From Salibacterium lacus (GTDB taxonomy: Bacteria; Bacillota; Bacilli; Bacillales; Marinococcaceae): a DNA stretch of 64,000 bases. Positions 41,786-50,494 of this stretch are shown here, in pieces. The notes under the pieces are model-generated. The model was not told where the DNA came from, searched no databases, and was given only the letters and a program-made list of their open reading frames with translations. How positions within the stretch are numbered: the stretch's first letter is position 1; each line of letters starts with the position of its first letter. The stretch is taken from positions 507,608-571,607 of the forward strand of contig NZ_JBHUML010000005.1 in NCBI RefSeq assembly GCF_042684865.1, given 5' to 3'. The position numbers and the translations under genes were made by a program.

Positions 41786-42496
41786 TCAACGCGGTGTCAT
41801 GAACAATTGGGTCCAATACGTTTGATACGGCCCTGATCCTTCCACATAACCTACTCCCATATGTGTGAACTCCTTATGAAGAATGTTGGCACGGTGATCT
41901 TCACTATTCATCCACCCTTCCACTACTTGTTCAGGTGAACGCTGGCCTGCAGCTACATTTTCCCCCGCTGCGCGATAAGTGAAATCAAAGGCTTCCATCA
42001 TATCAAAAGGGGACCCGTAAGTTGGTGACGTGTGACTGAAATAGTTGTTTTCAGCCATATCCTGTGATTTTATATGAGCGAGACCACTAAGCCGGTTATG
42101 CATTTCCAGAGGTTCGAGCTCCCGTTTTGCCCGTTCCTCATTGACGAGCGTTAACACCTCCTGCTCAAATTCGCCCGGTTCATAGTCCGTAATCGATTCT
42201 TTTGAAACAGAAGCCTCCTTACCCGGGGAACTTTGTTCCGGCTCTCCTTCTTCCTTTTGTGTTTCGTCCGGGTACTGCCATTCCACACTGTTTAAAAAGG
42301 ATTCAAGATTCGCTGTCCACTCCTGAAATGTTTGTTGTATATCACGGTCTTTTGTCCACTCCTTGATATTTTCTGTCACTTTTTCATACGATTCTTTCGG
42401 TGCTTTCCACTTCCATATATCCTGGGCGGATACGGGGGAAACGACAACGATAAATAGAAGCAGACACACTATAACAACGAAAGATTTTTTTATCAT
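41786..42496 (-). CDS. Secreted CAP/SCP-domain protein (YkwD-like)
   Basis: A 236-residue exported protein. Signal peptide IKKSFVVIVCLLLFIVVV with cleavage near SAQ-D (about residue 25). A Glu-rich linker (about 30-105) is followed by a CAP domain with LVNEERAKRELEPLEMHNRL, HIKSQDMAENNYFSHTSPTYG (metal/His motif) and AGENVAAGQRSPEQVV, then WMNSEDHRANIL and YWTQLF. Bacterial CAP proteins of this type occur on spores, cells and in the medium; enzymatic activity is not shown for them. A plain monocistronic gene. Start ATG 42496 has AAAAGGAGC upstream. Confidence 0.9.
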   Translation of the reverse strand: MIKKSFVVIVCLLLFIVVVSPVSAQDIWKWKAPKESYEKVTENIKEWTKDRDIQQTFQEWTANLESFLNSVEWQYPDETQKEEGEPEQSSPGKEASVSKESITDYEPGEFEQEVLTLVNEERAKRELEPLEMHNRLSGLAHIKSQDMAENNYFSHTSPTYGSPFDMMEAFDFTYRAAGENVAAGQRSPEQVVEGWMNSEDHRANILHKEFTHMGVGYVEGSGPYQTYWTQLFMTPR

Positions 42497-42869
42497 GCCG
42501 TAAGCTCCTTTTGCATAAAATTAGTCGCTTCATACTTCGTATCAACGCATTCCTCTCTTCTTCACTAATCCCGTTTTGTTCTTAGAACATTGATGAAACT
42601 CCTTTTTCTTCTCACTTCTGCTTATTATTATACATTATAGTTACTGTCGTTACTTTTAAGTCAAATACCTCATAAAATATTTCATATCGTGTATACATTT
42701 TATTATTTTACAGGTTGGGAAACAAAGGTGAGAAAGGTTCATAGAAACAGTGGAGAAGATGTTGAGAAGTAAAACGTAAGCATGGTTCAATCACACTTAC
42801 GTTTTAACGATTCTACGTTTGATCCTGTCATGAACAAAGAGGATACCGGACAGACGGAAAAGCCTTTAG
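42497..42869. other. Gap with an ACGTTT palindrome
   Basis: No gene. AT-rich promoter DNA of the CAP-domain gene lies at 42497-42720. A perfect 10-bp inverted repeat AAAACGTAAG/CTTACGTTTT at 42771-42805 belongs to the ACGTTT family (the loop has CATGGTTC, the complement of the GAACCATG found in the 41.6-kb copy). Confidence 0.55.
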
Positions 42870-43610
42870 TCAAGGAAGACTCAGCTGGGTTGTTCTACCG
42901 CCGTCCACGGTGTACACCTGTCCTGTGATAAATCCAGCTTCATCTGCTGCGAGAAACGCGGTGAGCGCTGCCACTTCTTCCGGGGAACCGGTGCGGCCGA
43001 CAGGGTGAATACGGGCAATATCGTCACGGAAAGCCTCTGCATCATCTGAGTTCTCGATCATTTCCTGATTCAGCTCGGTGTCAATCCAGCCGGGCGCCAC
43101 CGCATTGCAGCGGATGCCTTCATGGCCGTGATCCACCGCCACCGAACGGGTCAGCCCATGAAGACCGGCCTTTGAGGTGCAGTACGCCGCATGTCGGGGA
43201 TTGGCAGCAATACCTTCTGTTGATCCGGTATTGACGATGCTTCCTTTCGTCTGACGAAGATGCGGGAGTGCCGCGCGGATCAGCAGAAAAGGCGCTGTCA
43301 GATTGATACTGATGTTACGCTGCCATTCCTCTATAGTCGTCTCTTCGATAGACGCTTCCTGCATCATTCCCGAGTTATTGACAAGCACATCAAGCCGACC
43401 TTTACCGGCAGCTACTTCTTCCACAAGCCGCTCCGGTGTACGCGGATCCGAGAAATCAGCCTGAATCGATTCAAATTCCTCATCTTGGCCGCGCTGTGCG
43501 GTAATCACGACTGCTCCCTCGTCACGAAGACGACGGGCTATGGCACGACCGATTCCCGAACGACCGCCTGTTACCAATGCTACCTTATCTTCAAAACGCT
43601 TCATCTGCAT
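42870..43610 (-). CDS. Short-chain dehydrogenase/reductase
   Basis: A 246-residue classical SDR. TGGRSGIGRAIA (cofactor motif near the start), VNNSG in place of NNAG, the Ser in NTGSTEG, YCTSKAGLHG with catalytic Tyr and Lys, and PGWIDTELNQ after. It ends with VDGGRTTQLS. Start ATG 43610, 7 nt after GGAGGTG, is the best of four nearby ATGs. Substrate unknown; the protein resembles FabG-like and sugar-dehydrogenase-like SDRs. Confidence 0.88.
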   Translation of the reverse strand: MQMKRFEDKVALVTGGRSGIGRAIARRLRDEGAVVITAQRGQDEEFESIQADFSDPRTPERLVEEVAAGKGRLDVLVNNSGMMQEASIEETTIEEWQRNISINLTAPFLLIRAALPHLRQTKGSIVNTGSTEGIAANPRHAAYCTSKAGLHGLTRSVAVDHGHEGIRCNAVAPGWIDTELNQEMIENSDDAEAFRDDIARIHPVGRTGSPEEVAALTAFLAADEAGFITGQVYTVDGGRTTQLSLP

Positions 43611-43763
43611 GGTCATCCACCTCCATATGTGACACACCAACCTGTTTGAATCATACTGTTGTATCAGCCCGCAAGCATACTTCCATTACAATAACATAAA
43701 AAGGGCGTCCACGCAGAAATGGACAATTTCTACATGAACGCCCTTTTTACATGGGATTTCCGC

Positions 43764-44483
43764 TTACATGGACACATCCTGTGATAAAAACTCAGCCCGT
43801 TGGTTTTCATGCTTGTCGAGCATAATCTGTTCCGGTTGGATGCCCTTCTCACGCAGTACGTTAATGTTCTGCAGGAGGAATTCGTCACTGCCGACAATAT
43901 AGAAGACTCCCTCTTTGTCAGCCGCAAGAGCTTTCACCTGCTCGTAGTAGTCGCCGCGGTTATCGACAAACTGGGAGGTGAATGTCTTGTCAGGGGCGGA
44001 GGTAAAAATATCAGAGAACAAGAAATCATCCGATGAATCAATGTTCAAAGAATGCATGTGACCGACGTTGTCAGCCCGTTCGAAATAATCCAGTACAAGC
44101 GGCCTGAACGTTGCCAGCCCGACTCCTGATGACAATAGATACACATTTTTGTCTTCTCTTTTCAGCGGCACATTCGAATGCGTTTTGAATATGGCAACGT
44201 CACTGCCGATCTCTAGATTTCTCAATATCGTTTTGAACTCGGAGCACTGCTCTCTAATACGTGTCGTGATTCCGATGGAACGCTCGTTCGGTAACGTAGA
44301 GATGGACATGTGGCGGATCAGGGCGCGGTTTGGCTGTTCTCCGGCATTAAAACCCTCCAGGGCAAAATGGGTGTGTGCGCCTTCCTCCCATGTGAAATCT
44401 TCCGGGCAGTCGAGCATGAACGTTTTCACTTCCGATGTTTCTTCGATAATATTATTTATTTTCGTCCAGTATATCTGCATCAT
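43764..44483 (-). CDS. FAD-binding, FNR-like oxidoreductase
   Basis: A 239-residue flavoprotein of the ferredoxin-NADP reductase fold. RHMSIST near residue 60 takes the place of the RxYS flavin motif, and SSGVGLATFRPLVLDYF near 120 is the GxGxxxxxP NAD(P)-binding region. The end has YIVGSDEFLLQNINVL and an unusual acidic-basic tail in place of the EF/CEF tail. No 2Fe-2S domain is present. It may pass electrons between NAD(P)H and an unknown partner. Start ATG 44483 has AAGGAG 7 nt upstream. Neighbours give no clue. Confidence 0.8.
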   Translation of the reverse strand: MMQIYWTKINNIIEETSEVKTFMLDCPEDFTWEEGAHTHFALEGFNAGEQPNRALIRHMSISTLPNERSIGITTRIREQCSEFKTILRNLEIGSDVAIFKTHSNVPLKREDKNVYLLSSGVGLATFRPLVLDYFERADNVGHMHSLNIDSSDDFLFSDIFTSAPDKTFTSQFVDNRGDYYEQVKALAADKEGVFYIVGSDEFLLQNINVLREKGIQPEQIMLDKHENQRAEFLSQDVSM

Positions 44484-44697
44484 AGATTCTCCTTGTTTTA
44501 TTCTATGTTCTGTCATTTACAGTATATAATAATTGATAAAAATTCTCAATTAAAATGGATTGGTGGTTTATATAATCAGAACCTATCTATCTGGTTCAAT
44601 CCGCGAAAGTTGATTCAGTCCCTTTTTTAAAAATTAATAGTAAGAACATGGAAAACATGGTAGAATGACAATACCTTATTAAAAGGAGGTGTGATGC

Positions 44698-45003
44698 ATG
44701 AGTAATGTAGCATTAAAGCAGGACCTTACCAGCGAACAACAATCCATTGTGGCGAGTGAATTTGAAAAAAGAAAGAAAAGCCCTCTTATTCTCATTCTTT
44801 TATGGTTTTTCCTTAGTACGTTTGCGGCTCATCGATTTTATATAGGTCCTACCGGACGTGCTGTAGCTATGCTGCTTCTTGGATGGCTGACGCTGTTCAT
44901 CTGGAATTTGATCGACATCTTTTTTGCCTGGCAGGGAATGCACGAAAAAAATGAGCGAATCGAAAAAGAGATTATTGAAGAAGTAAAAGTACATAGCAAA
45001 TAA
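44698..45003 (+). CDS. TM2-domain membrane protein
   Basis: A 101-residue protein. After a charged N terminus it has the TM2 pattern: LILILLWFFLSTFAAHRFYIG (the AAHRFYIG hairpin start), a turn, AVAMLLLGWLTLFIWNLIDIF, and a charged C-terminal helix. TM2 proteins are small, widespread and of unknown function. GGAGGTGTGATGC precedes ATG 44698. A terminator with AGAGCAGGGA/TCCCTGCTCT follows immediately. Confidence 0.85.
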   Translation: MSNVALKQDLTSEQQSIVASEFEKRKKSPLILILLWFFLSTFAAHRFYIGPTGRAVAMLLLGWLTLFIWNLIDIFFAWQGMHEKNERIEKEIIEEVKVHSK

Positions 45004-45030
45004 AGAGCAGGGATTTTCCCTGCTCTTTAT
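45004..45030 (+). terminator. Terminator of the TM2 gene
   Basis: AGAGCAGGGA (45004-45013) and TCCCTGCTCT (45017-45026) followed by TTATTATT. It starts 1 nt after the stop codon. Confidence 0.88.
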
Positions 45031-45205
45031 TATTCTCTGGATATACACTTTTTTCGTTTTCCCGAATATCTTTTACATTCTTTTCTTACGTTCTCTGGAA
45101 AAGAGTATGGTAAAAATAACAAGTTATGAAAGCAATGGTATCAGTAAATCAGTAGAGAAAACCAAGAACAAATATTTACGTTACTTTTTTGTGACTTTTC
45201 AAGCC

Positions 45206-45243
45206 ATAAAAAAGATGTGACAGGGCATTAACCCCGTCACATC
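45206..45243 (-). terminator. Terminator of groESL
   Basis: On the minus strand GATGTGACGGGG (45243-45232) pairs with CCCTGTCACATC (45225-45214, one G-U pair), followed by TTTTTT, 18 nt after the groEL stop. Confidence 0.9.
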
Positions 45244-45261
45244 AGTATTTGGGAGGGCGCA

Positions 45262-46914
45262 TTACATCATGCCGCCCATACCTCCCATTCCGCCCATGTC
45301 AGGCATGCCGCCGCCGGCAGCACCGCCGCCTTCGTCTTCGCCTGGTTTATCAGCAATGACAGCCTCGGTAGTGAGGAACATTGCGGATACCGAAGATGCG
45401 TTTTGCAGCGCGGAACGGACGACTTTCGTCGGATCGACAACGCCGGCGTCAATCATGTTGACCCATTCGCCGGTGAGGGCGTTGAAGCCGTTGCCGACAG
45501 CTTCGCTCTTCATTCGCTCCACAACAACGGAACCTTCGAGGCCTGCGTTGTGCGCAATCTGACGGAGCGGCTCTTCAAGGGCGCGGAGCACGATGCTGAC
45601 ACCTGTTGCTTCGTCACCTTCTCTTGCGTCTTCCAGCTTCTTGACCGCTTCATGGACGTTCATGAGGGCGGTACCGCCGCCGGAGACGATGCCTTCCTCA
45701 ACAGCTGCGCGTGTGGAGTTGAGGGCGTCTTCGATGCGGAGCTTGCGTTCTTTCATTTCCGTTTCAGACGCTGCGCCGACTTTCACGACAGCGACACCTC
45801 CGGCAAGCTTGGCGAGGCGCTCCTGCAGCTTTTCACGGTCGAAATCGGATGTTGTTTCTTCGATCTGTGCTTTCAGCTGGTTCACGCGATTGGTGATTTC
45901 TCCCGGGTTGCCTTCGCCTTCTACAATAGTGGTGTCATCTTTGTTGATGACGATTTTGCCGGCTTTACCAAGCTGATCGATGGTAGCATTCTTCAGGTCA
46001 AGGCCGATGTCTTCGGTAATAACCTGGCCGCCTGTGAGCAGTGCGATATCTTCGAGCATTGCTTTGCGGCGGTCGCCGAATCCTGGTGCCTTCACGGCTA
46101 CCGCGTTAAAGGTCCCGCGCAGTTTGTTCACAACGAGGGTTGCAAGTGCTTCGCCTTCCACGTCTTCTGCGATGATCAGGATCGGTTTGTTCTGCTGCAC
46201 AACCTGCTCAAGAAGCGGAAGAACTTCCTGGATATTCGTGATTTTCTTATCTGTGATAAGAATGTACGGATTGTCCAGTTCAGCGGTCATTTTATCAGAG
46301 TCTGTCACCATGTAAGGGGAAGCATAGCCGCGGTCGAACTGCATACCTTCCACAACTTCAAGTTCTGTTTCAAGGCCGCGGGATTCTTCTACCGTAATGA
46401 CACCATCGTTGCCGACGCGCCCCATCGCTTCAGAAATAATCTCACCGACTTCGTCACTGGAAGCAGAAACCGAAGCCACCTGGGAAATTGCTTCGCTTCC
46501 TTCGATCGGCTTGGAGACTTTGCGCAGCTCTTCAATAGCTGTTTTCGTCGCTTCTTCAATACCGTAACGGATTCCCATCGGGTTCGCACCGGACGTTACG
46601 TTTTTCAGACCTTCCTTAATCATTGCCTGAGCAAGAACAGTCGCGGTTGTAGTACCGTCGCCGGCCAAGTCGTTTGTCTTGCTGGCCACTTCGCTTACGA
46701 GCTGGGCGCCCATGTTTTCAAAGTTATCCTCAAGCTCGATTTCTTTAGCAATGGTCACCCCGTCGTTTGTGATAAGCGGGGACCCGTATTTCTTTTCAAG
46801 AACAACATTGCGTCCTTTTGGTCCAAGCGTTACTTTTACAGCATTCGCCAGTTCGTTCACGCCGTCGAGCATAGTCTGGCGCGCGTCTTCACGGAATTTA
46901 ATATCTTTTGCCAT
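45262..46914 (-). CDS. groEL: Chaperonin GroEL
   Basis: A 550-residue 60-kDa chaperonin: MAKDIKFREDARQTMLDGVN at the start, the ATP-site blocks TLGPKGRNVVLE and GDGTTTATVLAQAM, and the GGM-rich tail ending GGMGGMM. Together with GroES it folds cytosolic proteins in an ATP-driven cage. ATG 46914 has AGGAGG upstream, 50 nt after groES. A long open frame on the plus strand across it is only codon-complement structure. Controlled with groES by HrcA through CIRCE. Confidence 0.98.
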   Translation of the reverse strand: MAKDIKFREDARQTMLDGVNELANAVKVTLGPKGRNVVLEKKYGSPLITNDGVTIAKEIELEDNFENMGAQLVSEVASKTNDLAGDGTTTATVLAQAMIKEGLKNVTSGANPMGIRYGIEEATKTAIEELRKVSKPIEGSEAISQVASVSASSDEVGEIISEAMGRVGNDGVITVEESRGLETELEVVEGMQFDRGYASPYMVTDSDKMTAELDNPYILITDKKITNIQEVLPLLEQVVQQNKPILIIAEDVEGEALATLVVNKLRGTFNAVAVKAPGFGDRRKAMLEDIALLTGGQVITEDIGLDLKNATIDQLGKAGKIVINKDDTTIVEGEGNPGEITNRVNQLKAQIEETTSDFDREKLQERLAKLAGGVAVVKVGAASETEMKERKLRIEDALNSTRAAVEEGIVSGGGTALMNVHEAVKKLEDAREGDEATGVSIVLRALEEPLRQIAHNAGLEGSVVVERMKSEAVGNGFNALTGEWVNMIDAGVVDPTKVVRSALQNASSVSAMFLTTEAVIADKPGEDEGGGAAGGGMPDMGGMGGMGGMM

Positions 46915-46964
46915 CGTTTCGACCTCCTGTAAATGAGAGTATGTAGGGGATGATCCCCTATTTA

Positions 46965-47249
46965 TTAACCGATAACAGCAAGAACATCGCTTTCGCGGAG
47001 AATGAGGTAGTCATTTCCTTCATACGTTACTTCTGTGCCGGCGAATTTGGAGAAAATGACCATGTTTCCTTCACTGACTTCCGGAGCGATCCGTTCGCCG
47101 TTATCCGCTGCACGGCCGTTTCCGACAGCGACTACTTTGCCTTCCTGCGGTTTTTCCTGGGCGGAATCCGGAAGGACAATACCGCTTTTTGTTGTTTCTT
47201 CCTGTTCAATTTGTTCAATCACAATGCGGTCACCAAGAGGCTTTAACAA
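46965..47249 (-). CDS. groES: Co-chaperonin GroES
   Basis: A 94-residue lid of GroEL, beginning (M)LKPLGDRIVIEQIEQEE with the mobile-loop region TTKSGIVLPDSAQEKPQEG and GNMVIFSKFAGTEV. TTG 47249 is chosen: it gives the family's usual 94 residues and start LKPLGDR, and GGAGGGTG lies 6 nt upstream; GTG 47258 would overlap the ribosome site. First gene of the groESL operon. Confidence 0.96.
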   Translation of the reverse strand: MLKPLGDRIVIEQIEQEETTKSGIVLPDSAQEKPQEGKVVAVGNGRAADNGERIAPEVSEGNMVIFSKFAGTEVTYEGNDYLILRESDVLAVIG

Positions 47250-47323
47250 GGTAAACACCCTCCTTTAGTATTAGCGCGGCATCCCGGCCGATAGGGCGGG
47301 GAACCGACATGTTTCGTGCTTAT

Positions 47324-47350
47324 TAGCACTCTTAGCAATCGAGTGCTAAC
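47324..47350. promoter_or_regulatory. CIRCE operator (HrcA)
   Basis: Perfect CIRCE: TTAGCACTC (47324-47332), a 9-bp spacer, and GAGTGCTAA (47342-47350). It lies between the groES promoter and ribosome site, so HrcA represses groESL until heat stress. Confidence 0.97.
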
Positions 47351-47361
47351 ACCAATTCTTA

Positions 47362-47390
47362 TGATAATCAATCCGCTTCCATTTTGCAAG
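47362..47390 (-). promoter_or_regulatory. Promoter of groESL
   Basis: TTGCAA (47390-47385) and TATCAT (47367-47362), 17-bp spacer, ending just before CIRCE. Confidence 0.8.
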
Positions 47391-47550
47391 GGGAAAGCCT
47401 GAAATTTTTTCATTTTTTCCCCAGTCCGGTCCGCAGGCTTGATGCCGCAGACCTTCCTGTTAGAACCTACCCGTTTTTGTATGGAGCTGAAACGCTTCAT
47501 TTCATTATTTCATCACAACCGTTTCCCGCCCCTTCTCCCCGTGCATTATG

Positions 47551-47576
47551 ATACAATACGTACGTATACATTGTAT
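47551..47576. promoter_or_regulatory. Palindromic element upstream of ydiL
   Basis: ATACAAT (47551-47557) and ATTGTAT (47570-47576) flank TACGTACGTATA. It contains a TACAAT box, so it is either the ydiL promoter alone or a promoter under a palindromic operator. No matching regulator is known to me. Confidence 0.45.
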
Positions 47577-47607
47577 TATTCAAACGATAAAGAGGAGTGG
47601 AACAAGC

Positions 47608-48324
47608 TTGACTAAACGTTATTGGTGGATTCTCATCGTTTACATACTGATGCAGCTGTCCGGTTTTATCGGTGCGCCTATTTTGCTTTCCCTCGGATTC
47701 GGGATTCGGGAAAGTTCCGTCATATGGAGCCTTATCAGCTTTGCTGCGGCGCTCGTTGTGATGCTCTTCCTGCTTTTACCCGAGCGGCAGACCGACCGCC
47801 ATCCAAAGCTCACAAAAACATCGGGCAGACATGCAGCGTTGTGGGCTGTTCTCGGGATATTCCTCGTATTTGCCGCCCAGTACGCGGCGATTCTGATTGA
47901 AATGGCGGTCGGTATCGAACCCGGTTCCGAGAACACGCAGCAGATTCTATCCATGGTGGAAAAGTTTCCTGTATTTGCCTTACTTGTCGCCGTCATCGGG
48001 CCGATTCTGGAAGAACTCGTGTTCCGAAAGGTTCTTTTCGGCACCTTTTACAGACGTTTTAACTTTATCATCGCTGCACTGCTTAGTGCCCTTATCTTTT
48101 CGCTCGTGCATTTTGACATCACGCACGTGTTGATTTATACCGCCGTCGGATTCGCCTTTTCCTATCTGTATGTGAAAACGGGCAGAATTCTCGTGCCGAT
48201 CATTGCACACGTGGCAATGAACAGTTATGCCATTATTGTACAGGTCCTGTTTGCGGATCAGATCCGCGAAATCCAGCAGCAAATGGAACAGGTGAACCTG
48301 ATTCTGGGAGGATTCTTTTTATGA
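47608..48324 (+). CDS. ydiL: CPBP-family intramembrane metalloprotease (YdiL)
   Basis: A 238-residue polytopic protein with the CPBP motifs: EELVFRKVLFG (EExxxR, about 152-162), LVHFDITHVL (FxxxH region) and IIAHVAMNSYA (HxxxN). Members cleave or bind prenylated or membrane substrates; B. subtilis YdiL is not functionally settled. TTG 47608 has AGAGGAGTGG 7 nt upstream; the upstream extension has no ribosome site and would include the promoter palindrome. Unlike B. subtilis the neighbour ydiK is downstream and overlaps by 4 nt. Confidence 0.88.
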   Translation: MTKRYWWILIVYILMQLSGFIGAPILLSLGFGIRESSVIWSLISFAAALVVMLFLLLPERQTDRHPKLTKTSGRHAALWAVLGIFLVFAAQYAAILIEMAVGIEPGSENTQQILSMVEKFPVFALLVAVIGPILEELVFRKVLFGTFYRRFNFIIAALLSALIFSLVHFDITHVLIYTAVGFAFSYLYVKTGRILVPIIAHVAMNSYAIIVQVLFADQIREIQQQMEQVNLILGGFFL

Positions 48325-48515
48325 GGGGCGGCACAACCATGATGGGGCTTTTCTATTTCGGACTTGCCGCTGCTTTCATCTGCTTTGCCGTCCTTAATGT
48401 GAACAACCATTCATGGAATTTCCTGACGTTTCTGTACGCAGGCCTCGCAGCTCTGGATGTTCTGATGGGCCTCCGCTTTTTGCGCGCCGGCAGGCAAAGC
48501 GGATCCAGCAGCTGA
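48321..48515 (+). CDS. ydiK: Small membrane protein YdiK
   Basis: A 64-residue protein with two predicted helices (about 8-25 and 34-53) and the segment NVNNHSWNFLTFLYAGLAALD. B. subtilis YdiK is of similar size and lies next to ydiL and tatC; the two here share context and pattern. The ATG overlaps the TGA of ydiL (ATGA), with GGGAGG 9 nt upstream, so it is translated by coupling. Function unknown. Confidence 0.7.
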   Translation: MRGGTTMMGLFYFGLAAAFICFAVLNVNNHSWNFLTFLYAGLAALDVLMGLRFLRAGRQSGSSS

Positions 48516-48550
48516 ACCACAAACATCACACCAGACCTCATACAAACAAA

Positions 48551-48590
48551 AAAAAACAGGAGCGCAGTCAAATGGACTGCGCTCCTGCTT
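48551..48590. terminator. Bidirectional terminator between ydiK and tatC
   Basis: A perfect 13-bp stem CAGGAGCGCAGTC/GACTGCGCTCCTG (48557-48569 and 48575-48587). On the minus strand it is followed by nine T; on the plus strand by CTTTATTT. It runs into the tatC stop codon. Confidence 0.9.
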
Positions 48591-49339
48591 TATTTGTCCT
48601 GTCCGGCTTGCTCCTGCTCGGCCTGCAGGGCTTTCTTGTAGGAAAACCGGGAAATGATCACACTTCCTTCGTACAGCAGAAAGAGCGGCAGCGTTACCAT
48701 CAGATGGGACACAATGTCCGGTGGTGTAATAAAGCCGGCTATGACAAGCAGCACAAAGTAGGCATACTTCCGGATGTGACGGAGCCATGCCGGCGTAATC
48801 AAGCCGAGTCTGGTCAAAAACATGACAACTACAGGCAGCTGAAACAAGAAACCAAATGGTATCGTCAGTTGAAACAAAAAACTGAAATATTCATTGGCCC
48901 CGTACTGCTCCGTTAAATTCAGCCTCTCGGACAATCCGCTCAAAAACCGGATGACATTTGGAAAAAGAACAAAATACGCAAAAGCAAGTCCTCCGAGAAA
49001 CAGAACCGTAGCGATAGGTATGTAGGAGAGCGTTACTTTTCTCTCCTTTTCCATCAGACCCGGTGATACAAACGCCCACAACTGATACAAGAGGACAGGA
49101 AATACGAGAATCAGCCCGATGAAAAACGCAAAATTCATGTAAAGCTTGATTGGATCGGTCAATTTAAACACGTTCATCGGGAAACTCTCGGCTTCCGGGA
49201 TATTCTGCAGGTACGTTATCACCCCCGGCGCGATAATAAGACCGGCGATAAATGCCGCCAGTAAATAGACCGCTGAGATAATGATGCGCTTCCGCAGTTC
49301 TCCAATATGATCATATAAAGTCATTTCATTCTGCGCCAT
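48590..49339 (-). CDS. tatC: Twin-arginine translocase subunit TatC
   Basis: A 249-residue membrane protein with six helices. The N-terminal MTLYDHIGELRKRI is the signal-peptide-binding region (conserved Glu and Arg), and PVLLYQLWAFVSPGL lies in the second and third helix region. TatC binds twin-arginine signal peptides of folded proteins. It follows tatA by 19 nt and forms a tatA-tatC unit like tatAy-tatCy of B. subtilis. Confidence 0.96.
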   Translation of the reverse strand: MAQNEMTLYDHIGELRKRIIISAVYLLAAFIAGLIIAPGVITYLQNIPEAESFPMNVFKLTDPIKLYMNFAFFIGLILVFPVLLYQLWAFVSPGLMEKERKVTLSYIPIATVLFLGGLAFAYFVLFPNVIRFLSGLSERLNLTEQYGANEYFSFLFQLTIPFGFLFQLPVVVMFLTRLGLITPAWLRHIRKYAYFVLLVIAGFITPPDIVSHLMVTLPLFLLYEGSVIISRFSYKKALQAEQEQAGQDK

Positions 49340-49358
49340 GCCTGTCCCGTCCTACTCT

Positions 49359-49562
49359 TTACTTATCGGATTCATCCGTTGACTGCTGCCGGTTTTTCTT
49401 TTTCTCTTCTTCTTCCACATCATCAGCAAGTCCTTTGGTCGCGCTCTTGAATTCCCGCAGCGTATTACCCGCGGCTTTTCCGAGTTCCGGAAGTTTTTTC
49501 GGTCCGAAAATCAAAAGCGCGGCAAGAACAATCAGTCCAATGCTTATAGGTCCCAGATTCAT
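49359..49562 (-). CDS. tatA: Twin-arginine translocase subunit TatA
   Basis: A 67-residue protein: short N terminus, helix IGLIVLAALLIFGPKKLPEL (with the FGPKKLPEL hinge), an amphipathic helix and an acidic/basic tail. TatA oligomerises to form the passage for folded proteins. ATG 49562 has GGGGGTG 8 nt upstream; TTG 49568 is too close to it. Confidence 0.95.
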   Translation of the reverse strand: MNLGPISIGLIVLAALLIFGPKKLPELGKAAGNTLREFKSATKGLADDVEEEEKKKNRQQSTDESDK

Positions 49563-49585
49563 TTTCAAAACACCCCCTGCATGTG

Positions 49586-50224
49586 CTATAAAGGATAATT
49601 TTTCAGAAAGTACACCAATGTCTGAAGTTCCACCGACAAATCAATATGATGAACCCGTACGTTTTCGGGCACCGTCAGACGTTCCGGAGTAAAATTCATA
49701 ATACCGGTGATTCCCGCCTCCACCAGTTGTTCCGCGGTTTCCTGGGCGGCCGGGGCCGGGACGGTGAGAATCGCAATCGAAGCGTTCCGTTTCTTTTTTA
49801 CGTCCGGCAGGTCATTCATGTGATATATCTCAACCCCGCTGATGTCCTGCCCGATCAAGTCCGGATTGACATCAAAGGCGTTGACAATCTGTGTGTTGTC
49901 GCTTTTTGTGAAATTGTATTTCAAAAGCGCGGTGCCAAGGTTTCCCACCCCGACAAGAAATACTTTGGTCACTTCGTCCTGATCCAGCGTTTTGCGGAAA
50001 AAGGAAAGCAGATACTGTACATTGTAGCCGTAACCTTTTTTGCCAAGTGCTCCGAAGTAGGAAAAATCCCTTCGTATCGTGGCTGAATCCACTTTGACCG
50101 CATCGCTTAGTTCTGTAGAGGAAACCCTCTGCTTCCCCGATTGATAAAGATTTTCAAGAAACCTGTAATAAAGAGGCAGCCGTTTGGCGGTTGCCTGCGG
50201 TATCTTCTGCTGGTCTATGTTCAT
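49586..50224 (-). CDS. rex: Redox-sensing repressor Rex
   Basis: A 212-residue regulator: a winged helix (about 12-80, SSTELSDAVKVDSATIRRDF) and a Rossmann domain with GVGNLGTALLKYNF, the NAD(H) site, plus a C-terminal domain-swap helix. Rex represses fermentation and respiration genes unless NADH/NAD is high. ATG 50224 with GGAGG 5 nt upstream is favoured over TTG 50236. It is divergent from ydiF; moaC, which lies between these in B. subtilis, is absent. No clear Rex operator was found in the gap. Confidence 0.95.
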   Translation of the reverse strand: MNIDQQKIPQATAKRLPLYYRFLENLYQSGKQRVSSTELSDAVKVDSATIRRDFSYFGALGKKGYGYNVQYLLSFFRKTLDQDEVTKVFLVGVGNLGTALLKYNFTKSDNTQIVNAFDVNPDLIGQDISGVEIYHMNDLPDVKKKRNASIAILTVPAPAAQETAEQLVEAGITGIMNFTPERLTVPENVRVHHIDLSVELQTLVYFLKNYPL

Positions 50225-50494
50225 GGCAGCCTCCAACTTTTCCTTTCATGTTTCTTTACAGTATAACATGATAAGCTATGCTGTCGTCACATCGTAAAGC
50301 CTGTCCTGCTTGAGACAGCATACCGGAGCCATCTGCGCTTTCTTTCATTCTACACGAAAAAACGGAAATTTGTAATAGTTGAAAGCATTTTCGCCGGGCA
50401 TTTTCACACATGATCCATATTCTCTGTTTCGCGTTTGCTTTAAAAATACGATACACTAAGAGAGGAGAAGTTTTGAATAAAAGGATGAACAATA

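Noticed and set aside
45403..46932. 509-codon open frame on the plus strand over groEL
   Set aside because: It is the complement of a highly expressed, codon-biased gene, has no ribosome site and no recognisable protein features.
50237..50494. Rex operator in the rex-ydiF gap
   Set aside because: Only a TTTTCACA-type half site is visible; the palindrome TTGTGAA-N4-TTCACAA was not found.
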